43,881 nucleotides of DNA from Thermoproteota archaeon (GTDB taxonomy: Archaea > Thermoproteota > Thermoprotei_A > EX4484-217-1 > JAPDJV01): the NCBI GenBank assembly GCA_029258925.1, contig JAPDJV010000027.1, positions 1-43,881 of the forward strand, written 5' to 3'. Under the pieces are notes generated by a model. The model did no database searches. It saw nothing but the letters and a program-made list of their open reading frames with translations, and was not told where the DNA came from. Within the stretch, counting starts at the first letter, position 1. Every line of letters starts with the position of its first letter. Shown here piece after piece: positions 7,201-15,957 of the stretch. The position numbers and the translations under genes are program-made.

Positions 7201-9357
7201 TCATCCACTTGAAGCCCCACCCCTTCTAAAAGACATGGACAGCTCGACAGCATACGCTATGCAAACACCCGCAATCGCAGACCTCAATAAAACGTAAAAG
7301 AAGAACTGGTTCAGGAAGGAACTGTAAGCAGCTAGGAGAAGAGCATAAGACAACGTTTTAACTATCGAGTTAAAGTTAGGGACGAAGAAGAAGCTATTCC
7401 CCCACGAAGTAAAGTAAAAGCTGAAGAAGAAGACGCAGTAAAGGAACACGAGAACCACGAAAATCAAAGGATAAGCCTTCCTCCTCCCATTAACAAGGTA
7501 ATCCACCACCAGGAAAGGCATACACCAGAGGAGAAACTGAGGGTGGAAGTACGAGAAAGCAAACACCACCATGAGGAAGCCGAGAAGAGCCGCAGGCAAC
7601 CCCCCCTCATCATCCCTCCTCCACACACGATACACAACAAACAAGTAAATAGTACACAGAACCACCGTGACACCGACCTCCTGCCCGAAATGAGACAAAG
7701 TAGGCCCCAAGAAAAACTCGTAATCCTGCAAACCACCAATGTCAGGAACCAACGTGTAAACAAGCCCACGGTGAGCATGCAAAGGAAACAGCCTGGGGAA
7801 AGTAACCAAAAAGAAAGAAGAAAGAGATATTAAAGCAAAAGACCAGCTTAACGGGATTTTCATGCTACAATTAGCAAGTCTCCCAGGTAAAAGAAATCCC
7901 AACCTATGAAAAGACAGGCGAAAAACGCCCTTTCCCAGCAAGAATATTATGAAAAGAGGTAACATGACTATAGGAAAGAGGCGTACCCCAATAGCAAACC
8001 CAACAAACAAGCCTCCAAGCATGTAACGCTTACCAATAAAGTAATATATGCCTATCAGTAGGAAAAAGAGCATCACAACATCCACACTCGCAAACATTTC
8101 AACTATTAAGGTAACGTAAGGATTAACCATCCAGAGGAAAAGAGCAGCGTCCGCCAGCTCCCTCCTACCAGCAAGCCTCCAAACAATCAACCCAACAAGA
8201 AAACCAGACATAATGTCGATTAAAACATTAGGAAGCTTCATGCAGAAAAATAGAAGAAGCGTACCAGGCGTCAAAACCGGAGGAACATGCATAGTAAAGT
8301 AATTCCTAGTAGGAAAAATAACCGAGCCATAGGGGTGGTCAACGGGAAACACACGCCACAACCAGTAACAGAAGTAATAAACCACACTCCAGAAACCCCC
8401 CTCAGACGGGGGAAACCCACAATTAGGAAGCGGAAGAACACTCAAAACACCCCTAACAATGTTATTAAAATCATCACTCAACGGGGTCACATAAGCAATA
8501 ACAGACTTCACAGCCACCCCCAAGAAGCAAAACCCAACCAACCCCAACCCACCCGGAAAAGAAACACCACCAGCAAAACGCTCAGCATCCAGCCACCCCC
8601 CGAAAACACCCCTCCCAACACCAAAAGACAAAACAAAATATAGTAAAACACAAGACAGCTCAACAAGCACCAAAAACGACAAAACACCCGCCAAAACATT
8701 AGGCAAACCGAAAACCCCAGGAGCCGGTGCAAGCAAACTAATACCACTCAAACAAAAACCACTCTCACCAACATATCCCCCCTGCACCTCAAAGATAAAC
8801 TCCACAGACGAAACATGCCTTAAGGAAATCTCATCGACCCAAAGCGGGTGAGCCTCAACGCACGTAGCCCTAAGAGGGATCGAAATCTCCCTCCAGCCAA
8901 ACCAGCTCGCCCTACCCACATGCAAAGTCTTGTAAAAACCAAAGGAATCAACAAGACGAACAGAATAAAAACAATTCTCAGAAGGAAAAACAGGAGCCAG
9001 CCAAAAACTAAGCCGATCACACCACGAAAGATCCACAGAACCACTAAAATTATAAGCCAAAACAACCCTACCCCCAGAACCAAAACCCCCCCTCACAAAA
9101 ACACCAGGAAAACCAAAAAAAACATCGGACACCCCATACCCCAAATCAGAAACATTAAACGAAGAAACACCCCAACCATCAAAAGAACCACAAACCCCCA
9201 AACCAACATAAACAAAAGGAAAACCACACCACCTAAAAAAATTAAAAAAACCAACAACAACCAAACACAAAACACACACAAGAAAAACAAAAACCAAACC
9301 ACGAAACACACCCAACCTCACAAACAACCCAACAAACCCCCAACCACAAAAACACAA
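7201..9357 (-). CDS. Large membrane protein, GT-C glycosyltransferase-like with N-terminal lectin-like domain
   Basis: About 718 aa. An N-terminal hydrophobic anchor comes first. Next is a beta-rich domain (about 70-205) with SFWLAPVF, WREISIPLRA and VEFIFEV spacing, typical of a carbohydrate-binding jelly roll. Then come about ten TM helices with DDFNNIVRG after the first and GFAIGVRLFPIVMLP, which recalls GT87/PIG-M-like GT-C enzymes. These probably use polyprenyl-phosphate sugars outside the membrane. The start is a TTG with no good ribosome site, so the N-terminus is uncertain; a different frame is also open from 9436. The first kilobase of the coding strand is almost all G and T, giving a protein extremely rich in V, F, G, C and W and poor in K, N, Q and T. 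A decayed partial copy lies at 10393-10686. Confidence 0.7.
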   Translation of the reverse strand: MCFCGWGFVGLFVRLGVFRGLVFVFLVCVLCLVVVGFFNFFRWCGFPFVYVGLGVCGSFDGWGVSSFNVSDLGYGVSDVFFGFPGVFVRGGFGSGGRVVLAYNFSGSVDLSWCDRLSFWLAPVFPSENCFYSVRLVDSFGFYKTLHVGRASWFGWREISIPLRATCVEAHPLWVDEISLRHVSSVEFIFEVQGGYVGESGFCLSGISLLAPAPGVFGLPNVLAGVLSFLVLVELSCVLLYFVLSFGVGRGVFGGWLDAERFAGGVSFPGGLGLVGFCFLGVAVKSVIAYVTPLSDDFNNIVRGVLSVLPLPNCGFPPSEGGFWSVVYYFCYWLWRVFPVDHPYGSVIFPTRNYFTMHVPPVLTPGTLLLFFCMKLPNVLIDIMSGFLVGLIVWRLAGRRELADAALFLWMVNPYVTLIVEMFASVDVVMLFFLLIGIYYFIGKRYMLGGLFVGFAIGVRLFPIVMLPLFIIFLLGKGVFRLSFHRLGFLLPGRLANCSMKIPLSWSFALISLSSFFLVTFPRLFPLHAHRGLVYTLVPDIGGLQDYEFFLGPTLSHFGQEVGVTVVLCTIYLFVVYRVWRRDDEGGLPAALLGFLMVVFAFSYFHPQFLLWCMPFLVVDYLVNGRRKAYPLIFVVLVFLYCVFFFSFYFTSWGNSFFFVPNFNSIVKTLSYALLLAAYSSFLNQFFFYVLLRSAIAGVCIAYAVELSMSFRRGGASSG

Positions 9358-9418
9358 AACAACGAAAAACCAAACAAAACAAAAACCTTACGGTAACCAT
9401 TCCATCCAAAAATAACTC

Positions 9419-10329
9419 ATGTATCAGCCACAACACCCTCCAAAATCAAAAGTCAATGAAATAAAGTCTGAAAAGTTTCTGTTTAGTTTAACGTTCACGC
9501 TAAAAGGAACACAAAACAAGTTCACCGCATCCCTCGCAACGCTCCTAACAACAACCTCCTACTTCACAACACGCCTCTCAAGAGACCTCTTCGCAAACTT
9601 CCTCGCCACCTCAATAATGCTACTAGCACTAACAATGCTCATCCACGCAAACGAAAAACCAACAAAAAGAAACACAGCAACCACAGCAATCATACTAGTA
9701 GCACCTACCTTAATACACCCATGGACAACCATGATAACACTTGCAACAATCACAACTTACATAGCAATAACAATCCTAAAAAATGATCTGAAAACAAAAA
9801 ACAAGCACAAACAGCTACATTAACAATCACCCCTAATAGCACTCTTCACAACACTAACGATAATAAACCCCCATATTCATAGTCACAGTGAAAAACCTGA
9901 CACGAATAAGCCAGTTCATAAAACAACATGCAACATGGATAGACCAAACATTCAACAACACATGGAGAATAGTCACAAACACCCTGAAAGGACAAGCCTC
10001 AATCACAGAAAACCAGTTAACCATAACAATACCTCCAACAACAAACCCTAGAATGATAACAATAGAATACAAACCACCACAAAACACCATCACAACAAAC
10101 GGAAACATATACATAAAAGCAGAATGGAACCCCCTCAACAACAATAACAGTAAAAACCTACACAGAAGTATGGCTCACCCAACAAAAACAAATCAAACAA
10201 ACAACAGCACAAACATGGATCATAATACCAAACAAAAACACAACAACAATAAAAATACAACTAACAAACGACCAAACTATAACAAAACAAGAAGTCATAA
10301 CAATAGAATACGTAGCAAATCTATTGTAA
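9419..10329 (+). pseudogene. Decayed membrane/beta-rich surface protein gene
   Basis: Three pieces read as one protein. Residues from 9419 include SYFTTRLSRDLFANFLAT and two hydrophobic segments, as in archaeal GT-C-like membrane proteins, and end at an in-frame TAA (9821-9823). The same frame then continues PLIALFTTLTIINP. A shift near 9885 leads to a Thr- and Asn-rich beta domain, and a second shift at the C5 run 10130-10134 leads to the final frame, ending VITIEYVANLL at 10327-10329. Codons are strongly A/C-rich (ACA, AAC, ATA, CAA). It shares its A+C-rich plus strand with the oppositely oriented gene at 7201-9357. A more decayed second copy is at 10837-11195. No exact family recognised. 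Confidence 0.65.
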
Positions 10330-10392
10330 GATAAACTTTAACTTAAAAATTAATTTTTAAAATTACGTAATAGTTACCTAATCTAATAAAAT

Positions 10393-10686
10393 CTAATAAA
10401 ATAAAAGTAGATTGAGCAAGAAATAAAGCAGAGTAAAGCCTAAAAACCCATACTCCTGTAAAAAATAATAGACTTTATGGCCACCCAAAAAGCAAAACCT
10501 AACAATCCCAAATCTGCTCAGAAAAGAAACACCACCGGCAAAACGCTCAGCATCCAGCCACCCCCCCGAAAACATCCCTCCCAACACCAAAAGACAAAAC
10601 AACGAAAAACCAAACAAAACAAAAACCTTACAGTAAACCAACATCAAAGACACATACATCAGGGGGTTACAATAAACAAAAAACAC
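10393..10686 (-). pseudogene. Internally deleted remnant of the 7201-9357 membrane protein gene
   Basis: The open frame contains GGWLDAERFAGGVSF and FCFLGG, matching residues from the middle of the 7201-9357 product. DNA similarity runs from about 10461 to 10640. Its right part matches the extreme 5' end of the full gene (about 9356-9390) and its left part matches about 8495-8635, so roughly 720 bp in between are absent. The join falls on a short shared ACAAAACA-like motif present at both edges of the missing segment. It is a non-functional duplicate. Confidence 0.7.
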
Positions 10687-10836
10687 GACCGTTTAATTTT
10701 TCATTTTTCTCCTATGGTACTAATAGACCTACCGCAAAAGGAAAATATTTTCCCCACCAAAACCATAACAACAAAGATATAAGATATAACATTTTATCAA
10801 TGAAATGAAATAACATAAAGGCAACAAACGAAATGA

Positions 10837-11195
10837 ATAGCAGACACCCAACAATGCATGGAAAGCAGTCACAAACACCGTGAAACTCGAGTAACAATAA
10901 CGTAAGGATGATTAATCATCGTAGTATCTCCCCTGCAACGTCAGGAACACCGACAATAGAACATCAGCCTACCAAAAAACACCATGAATAACGGAAATAT
11001 AATATATAAAAAAGCGGAAATGGAAGTTAACCCTTAGCGATAGTAATCGTAGAGGCGTGTAACGGAGCTTGGCTCATTCACCAAATACAGCTCAAACAAG
11101 AAACAGCAGACATGTAAATCCTTACCTCAAGTAAAAGTGCAGCAAATATAAAAATAAGAATAACAAATCGGTCAAGCAATAATATCTCAAGAAAA
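10837..11195 (+). pseudogene. Second, more decayed copy of the 9.9-10.3 kb pseudogene
   Basis: Aligned by eye to about 9930-10310. Shared landmarks in order are ATGGA-AATAGTCACAAACACC, ACAATAGAA, CAAAAAACACCAT, GGAAATATA-ATAAAA-GCGGAA and TGGCTCA-CAA. Many stops and indels leave no useful frame. Together with the remnant at 10393-10686 it shows that the whole gene pair block was once duplicated in tandem. Confidence 0.6.
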
Positions 11196-11285
11196 ACCAT
11201 AAATTATCTATTCTCAACAACTTCGAAAAGAAAAATTCTAAATAAGTAAAAGCCAGAGGATAAGACATTATAGGGTGTATGAAAG

Positions 11286-12365
11286 TTGAATAAGCAAAAG
11301 GAAGTAGTGTTTGAGATACATAACGTATTAAGCCTGAATGTAAAAACTAAAAATAGAAAATTTTACCGGGTAATTAGACGTATTATGTTAGAATATGATT
11401 CTTTCTTAAGTAAAGAAACATTAATAAGAAAGGAACATGACATTTCCCTGATAATCGATAAAATAAACAATAATTATTTTAATTGCCTTCTTAAAAGCGG
11501 CGACTTCGTAAAAGTTGATAACAAAATAATTGCTGGACACGATTGGTTATATTGTTCAGACTCATACAAAATAGCTAAGTGGTGTCTTTACATCTCAGGT
11601 TTAGAGTCAAATAGCATGAGCTTGATTGTTGAACCTAATTTTTTCTCCTCTGAGATTATTCCTCCGATCATTTTAACACCATCTATTTCCTTTCAACTAT
11701 TAAAGAAAGGATACTCTTTAGTCCATGCGGCAGGCATAAGTGATGGTCACGAGGCGGTTTTATTAACCGGATTTGGAGGCAGTGGCAAGACTATGAATAC
11801 TCTTATGGCAATAAAAAATGGGCTGTATTTTCTAGGTGATGATCATGTAATTCTTCACAAAGGCAGGGTTTTAGCGTTTCCGACAGCAATTAGCTTATTT
11901 AAATACAATATGGTAAACGATGACAGAATAAAACCGTGGAAATTTGAAGTTAATGTTAAAAGTTTAATCCACAAACTTACACTAGGTTATCTTTACCCAG
12001 TTACTAAAGCTCCAATCATGCAGGCTTTTTCCGACCGTTTAGTCCAGACTGCAAGGTTAAAGGCTATTTTATTACTCGAACAAAGGTATGGTGATAAAGA
12101 GAAAAAACTTTTCGTAGAATACATCAACTTAGATGAACTCCTTGAAGCACTACTTCGTAACATGATAGTGGATAGCTTATATTTTTATAAGTATCTGCTT
12201 GGATATTCGTACGTTAACCCTCACTTTTCCATAAGTGGCTACCTGCATAAGCTAAAAACCACATTCACACGAAACCTCTCAAAAAGTAATCTTTTTTTAA
12301 AGGTGAGAATTCCAAGAGGAAAGTATATACTCGAAGTTTTAAATGATCTCCTACGGAATTTTTAG
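11286..12365 (+). CDS. HPr-kinase-like P-loop protein (first of tandem pair)
   Basis: A 359-aa protein. The N-terminal 140 residues have no clear family. The C-terminal part carries LVHAAG, a P-loop GFGGSGKT (residues 162-169), then FLGDDHV (183-189) and AFPT. That order of motifs matches the kinase core of HPr kinase/phosphorylase and the PEP-carboxykinase fold, in which the Asp pair after the loop binds Mg-ATP. HprK-like proteins without an HPr partner occur in bacterial capsule and peptide loci, where their substrate is mostly unknown. TTG 11286 is used because ATG 11279 runs into a stop. The next gene, 16 bp downstream, is a paralogue. The low-GC, A-rich codons differ from the genes of the first 9 kb. 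Function in a glycan island is inference only. Confidence 0.7.
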   Translation: MNKQKEVVFEIHNVLSLNVKTKNRKFYRVIRRIMLEYDSFLSKETLIRKEHDISLIIDKINNNYFNCLLKSGDFVKVDNKIIAGHDWLYCSDSYKIAKWCLYISGLESNSMSLIVEPNFFSSEIIPPIILTPSISFQLLKKGYSLVHAAGISDGHEAVLLTGFGGSGKTMNTLMAIKNGLYFLGDDHVILHKGRVLAFPTAISLFKYNMVNDDRIKPWKFEVNVKSLIHKLTLGYLYPVTKAPIMQAFSDRLVQTARLKAILLLEQRYGDKEKKLFVEYINLDELLEALLRNMIVDSLYFYKYLLGYSYVNPHFSISGYLHKLKTTFTRNLSKSNLFLKVRIPRGKYILEVLNDLLRNF

Positions 12366-12381
12366 CATCTAGGTGGTTCAA

Positions 12382-13446
12382 GTGGAGAGATTAGTGACAA
12401 AGAATTTCAACATCCATAACGTGTTAAAGTTTCGAATTAGCTGGACGCGATATTGTGCACTTCTAAAGGATCTGGACTTAAAATTCAGCTACTTTCAAGT
12501 TAAACGGTTAGAAGAAGACGATATAGATCTAGACATAAAGGTAGGTGCATTTTCTCCCTCATTAGATGGAAAGTGTAGAAAATATGAAAGGAATATATTT
12601 ATCCATGAGAATTTCATTTATTGCAAAGGGAGTAATCTACGGTCTACATGGGAGTTTCAAATATCCGATATATCTGGAAAAAGAACTAAATTTAACATAA
12701 ATATCAGGAGCAGGACTCTTCGGGGTTTTCTAGCCCCAAATTTCCCAGTTCACAACTTAGCTCTCCCACTAATGGAAATAAAAACTCTCGAGAAAGGCTA
12801 CCTATTGCTTCACTCAGCTGCCGTCAGTAAAGATGGCAATGCTTGTCTCATAGCTGGGAGGGGGGGCTCATTTAAAACCACGATGGTTATGAATTTGATG
12901 AGAGATTACGGGTATCAATATATGGGTGATGACAGAGTGCTAGTGACAACGGGTAAAGTGCTGAGCTTTCCGACGCACATTAAGATCTTTGAGTTCTGTC
13001 TTCGCAATTTAAAAACTGAAAAGATGACTCTTACTAAAAAGCTTTTACTGACATTTTACTTACTAGCCACCTCATCAAACACTAACGTGAAAATTGCCGA
13101 TGAAAGCAGGTTATGTGGCCTCATTTTTTTGAATCCTTCGAAAGAAACTAGGTTAGATATCATAGACTGGAGGCTTGCAGCAGAAAAAATGCTCTCTAAC
13201 CAATTAATGGAATACTTTGAAGCGTCAAATGCTGCTGGATTCATGATTCACCCACTTTTTGAATGCTTCAACATTTATGCATCAGCCTATCCGGACACTA
13301 AAATTGCAAAATTTCAAGACTTTTTCATTCAACAATTTAAAAAAATTTTTTCTAATATAAAAATCTATAATTTTTTCATACCTTTCAGCTACACTCCAAA
13401 AATAACGGAGCTTATAAGAAAGGTCATGGAGGAGATAGGTGTATGA
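12382..13446 (+). CDS. HPr-kinase-like P-loop protein (second of tandem pair)
   Basis: About 354 aa and paralogous to the gene before it. LLLHSAA precedes a P-loop GRGGSFKT and then YMGDDRV and SFPTHI, all at the same spacing as in the partner. The loop has Phe where the first copy has Gly (GSFKT versus GSGKT), so nucleotide use may differ. GTG 12382 is preferred over GTG 12373 because AGGTGG (12371-12376) lies 5 nt before it. The stop overlaps the next gene's start as ATGA, so it is translated with the GT4 gene at 13443. It may sense a sugar-phosphate or phosphorylate a partner; no target is visible. Confidence 0.68.
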   Translation: MERLVTKNFNIHNVLKFRISWTRYCALLKDLDLKFSYFQVKRLEEDDIDLDIKVGAFSPSLDGKCRKYERNIFIHENFIYCKGSNLRSTWEFQISDISGKRTKFNINIRSRTLRGFLAPNFPVHNLALPLMEIKTLEKGYLLLHSAAVSKDGNACLIAGRGGSFKTTMVMNLMRDYGYQYMGDDRVLVTTGKVLSFPTHIKIFEFCLRNLKTEKMTLTKKLLLTFYLLATSSNTNVKIADESRLCGLIFLNPSKETRLDIIDWRLAAEKMLSNQLMEYFEASNAAGFMIHPLFECFNIYASAYPDTKIAKFQDFFIQQFKKIFSNIKIYNFFIPFSYTPKITELIRKVMEEIGV

Positions 13447-14639
13447 AGATAGTTTTTGGAACAGATGTTTTTTACCCCATTCTAGAAGGAGGAGGAGAAA
13501 TCCACACTTTTAATGTAGCAAAGAAATTAGCAAAATTCGGCCATGAAGTAACAGTAATATCTGGAAAATCATCCCAGTTTCCTGATGATCCCATGAGAAG
13601 ACTAACAACTCTAAAGGATGAGGAATTTGTAGACGGGATACATATCATTAGGGCAAAAAAGCCTTATAGATTTGGTTCAACTCTTTCCTCGTTACCAGCA
13701 TTGTATGAAATGTACACGACTGTAAAAAACATGGTGAAAAAGGGAGAAGTAGACATAGTTAACTTCGTTCTTTACAGACCTGTCATACCTCTATACTTAG
13801 CCGCAAAAGGCAAAGTACCTACAGTTTTAACTGTACATTTACTTTCGTCAAGGTACGGGGATTGGAGAGGTTGGATGGATTATGATGGAGGAATCATTGG
13901 AGGAATAGCGCAAAAACTAGTAGAGACTCTTGTTTTGAAAATGGACTATGACTGCATAATGACTGTTTCTAAGAGTTTAGCTATGGAGTTAAGGAAATTC
14001 TATCCTAACAAAAAGAAAAAAATAGAGATCATATACAATGGAGTTGATTTAGAAACTTATGACAATGTCAAGGCAGGAGAGAAAAGCGAAAATCAATTGA
14101 TCTTTATTGGTGCATTAAAGAAAAGAAAGAATGTATTAGATGCTATTAGGGCTGTGAAAATAGCAAGAGAGAAAAGTAAAAGAAACCTAAGACTTATAAT
14201 TATCAGCGGTGGCGGTGAACTTGAAAGTGAAGTTTTAAGAATGAGAGAAAAATATGGGTTTATCGACTATTATAAGAAGGCAAGTGATGAAACTAAAATA
14301 AGACTACTAAAAGAGTCAACTTTAATGATTTTTCCTAGTTCCTATGAGAGCTTTGGCTTAGTATCTATAGAAGCTTTAGCATGTAAAACGCCATTTATCG
14401 CATATGATATCCCGGCTATGAAAGAAGTTCAAATGTTGACTTCAGGAGGAATTCTTGTACCTTACAAGAACATAAATGCGCTTGCAGATAAAATAAATGA
14501 TTTACTTGAAAACGCGCGGTTACTTAAGGAATTGAGAGAAAGAGGTAGGCAGAATGTAGAAAAGAAATTTACGTGGGAAATCATAGCTAGGAAAGTAGAA
14601 AGAATATTCAAGAGAGTAATAAGTGAGAGTAGTAAGTAA
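13443..14639 (+). CDS. Glycosyltransferase family 4
   Basis: A GT-B enzyme of 398 aa. The N-terminus MKIVFGTDVFYPILEGGGE is the usual start of GT4 proteins, with the Gly-rich loop binding the donor. The middle has YNGVDLETYD. The C-terminal half has FIGALKKRKN and FPSSYESFGLVSIEALAC, where the E-x7-E pair holds the nucleotide sugar. It probably transfers a hexose from UDP- or GDP-sugar to a lipid-linked glycan at the inner membrane face. It is translationally coupled to the HPr-kinase-like pair by an ATGA overlap. Transcription ends in an AT-rich spacer before the convergent GT4 gene. Confidence 0.92.
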   Translation: MKIVFGTDVFYPILEGGGEIHTFNVAKKLAKFGHEVTVISGKSSQFPDDPMRRLTTLKDEEFVDGIHIIRAKKPYRFGSTLSSLPALYEMYTTVKNMVKKGEVDIVNFVLYRPVIPLYLAAKGKVPTVLTVHLLSSRYGDWRGWMDYDGGIIGGIAQKLVETLVLKMDYDCIMTVSKSLAMELRKFYPNKKKKIEIIYNGVDLETYDNVKAGEKSENQLIFIGALKKRKNVLDAIRAVKIAREKSKRNLRLIIISGGGELESEVLRMREKYGFIDYYKKASDETKIRLLKESTLMIFPSSYESFGLVSIEALACKTPFIAYDIPAMKEVQMLTSGGILVPYKNINALADKINDLLENARLLKELRERGRQNVEKKFTWEIIARKVERIFKRVISESSK

Positions 14640-14731
14640 TAATTAATTAGTAGGAAAATCTAAAAACGTAAACGTTTATATGGGAAGTCACCACTAAGTA
14701 ATTTTTCTCAAAACTCTAAATTTATTAACCT

Positions 14732-15892
14732 TTAAAACCATAGCTTATTTAGCAACCTCCTGTATTTATCAACTATGTTGTTATAGGTGAACTTCTCTTC
14801 AATAAATCTCCTTGCATTTTTTACTATTTCTTCTAAGTATGGGTGTTCTAAGACCCTTATAACATTTTGTGCAATGCACTCGGGTGAATTATTTTCCATA
14901 ATAAATCCCGTTTTTCCGTCTTCTATTAAATCGGGAATGGCACCAACAGGTGTTGCAAGCACAACAGCCCCACATGCCATAGCTTCCTGCACTATACCAG
15001 GAACTCCCTCCGTATATGACGGCAAAACAAGTATTTTTAATTCATTTAAGTATTCTGGAAGCTCGTGATCTGGGATCCACCCCACGAATCTAACATTACC
15101 GCTAATCCCGTACTCTTCGACCTTTGTTTTTAACAATTTAAAAAGTGGTCCATCACCGCCTATCAAAAAATGCACATTTCTTTTTTTATTTAATATTAGT
15201 GGGATTGCATCCACAAAATTTGCTATGCCTTTCTCTATAGAGAGACGACCGATATATCCTATGATAGTCTTTCTGTCTTTCAAGTTTTTCATTATCCTAA
15301 ATGTTTTTATGTCTACGTATTTAGGTCCGTAAATGGCTATTTTGTTCCGATACTCACTTATATTTGAAAAGGCAATTACACTTTTAGATTCTACACCAAT
15401 CTGATCAGCTAGAGAGAAAATAATTTTTTCGAGAATAACCGCTAGGTAAGAGGAGTTACTTTTTCCTTTTATTTGTGAAATTATTTGTGAAAGTTTGGAG
15501 GAAGTGTTGAATGAAAACACAAGCACTCTTTTCCTTAATAACTTCGCGAGAACGGCCGATAACAGGTAAACTCTTGCACCTATATGGAAAACAACTATGT
15601 TAACACTTTTAGACAGTTTTAACAAATTAAAACTTATTTGTATATCCAATATCATGTATAGCAAAATTTTAAGCAATAAATTCCTTTTTTCAGCATTCCA
15701 ACTCTTTAACGTTATTATTTTTACATTTTCGCTAGAATATTCTGGAAAATTCCCGGTAATAACAAATAACTTCTTTGATGATTGTTTGAATATCTGAACA
15801 AAATTCCTTACATTCTGTCTTGCCGCTACATTATCACTACTAAACGGGTGCGTTATCAGTATAACATTAGGTAAACGAAAGTGATGTTCCAT
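14732..15892 (-). CDS. Glycosyltransferase family 4
   Basis: A 386-aa GT-B enzyme. It has YGPKYVDIKTF, the donor-domain opener IGYIGRLSIEKGI, FVGWIPDHELPEYL, and LPSYTEGVPGIVQEAMACG, with the E-x7-E pair, then ATPVGAIPDLI. The first 200 residues, which set acceptor choice, contain a hydrophobic helix near 105-125 that may dock it to the membrane. It converges with the GT4 gene at 13443 across a 92-bp AT-rich gap. The FkbM gene lies upstream on the same strand, 65 bp away, so the two probably form one unit. Confidence 0.92.
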   Translation of the reverse strand: MEHHFRLPNVILITHPFSSDNVAARQNVRNFVQIFKQSSKKLFVITGNFPEYSSENVKIITLKSWNAEKRNLLLKILLYMILDIQISFNLLKLSKSVNIVVFHIGARVYLLSAVLAKLLRKRVLVFSFNTSSKLSQIISQIKGKSNSSYLAVILEKIIFSLADQIGVESKSVIAFSNISEYRNKIAIYGPKYVDIKTFRIMKNLKDRKTIIGYIGRLSIEKGIANFVDAIPLILNKKRNVHFLIGGDGPLFKLLKTKVEEYGISGNVRFVGWIPDHELPEYLNELKILVLPSYTEGVPGIVQEAMACGAVVLATPVGAIPDLIEDGKTGFIMENNSPECIAQNVIRVLEHPYLEEIVKNARRFIEEKFTYNNIVDKYRRLLNKLWF

Positions 15893-15957
15893 AGGTAAAT
15901 TTTCTCTAAATTGTTTTTATATGTTTTTTCCTTTCAGTCCCGATTAGTAGTATTTTT

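Noticed and set aside
8848-9396. 182-codon plus-strand frame, K/N/T/P-rich
   Set aside because: It is antisense to the membrane gene at 7201-9357 and open only because the strand almost lacks T and G. The minus-strand frame shows domain patterns; this one shows none.
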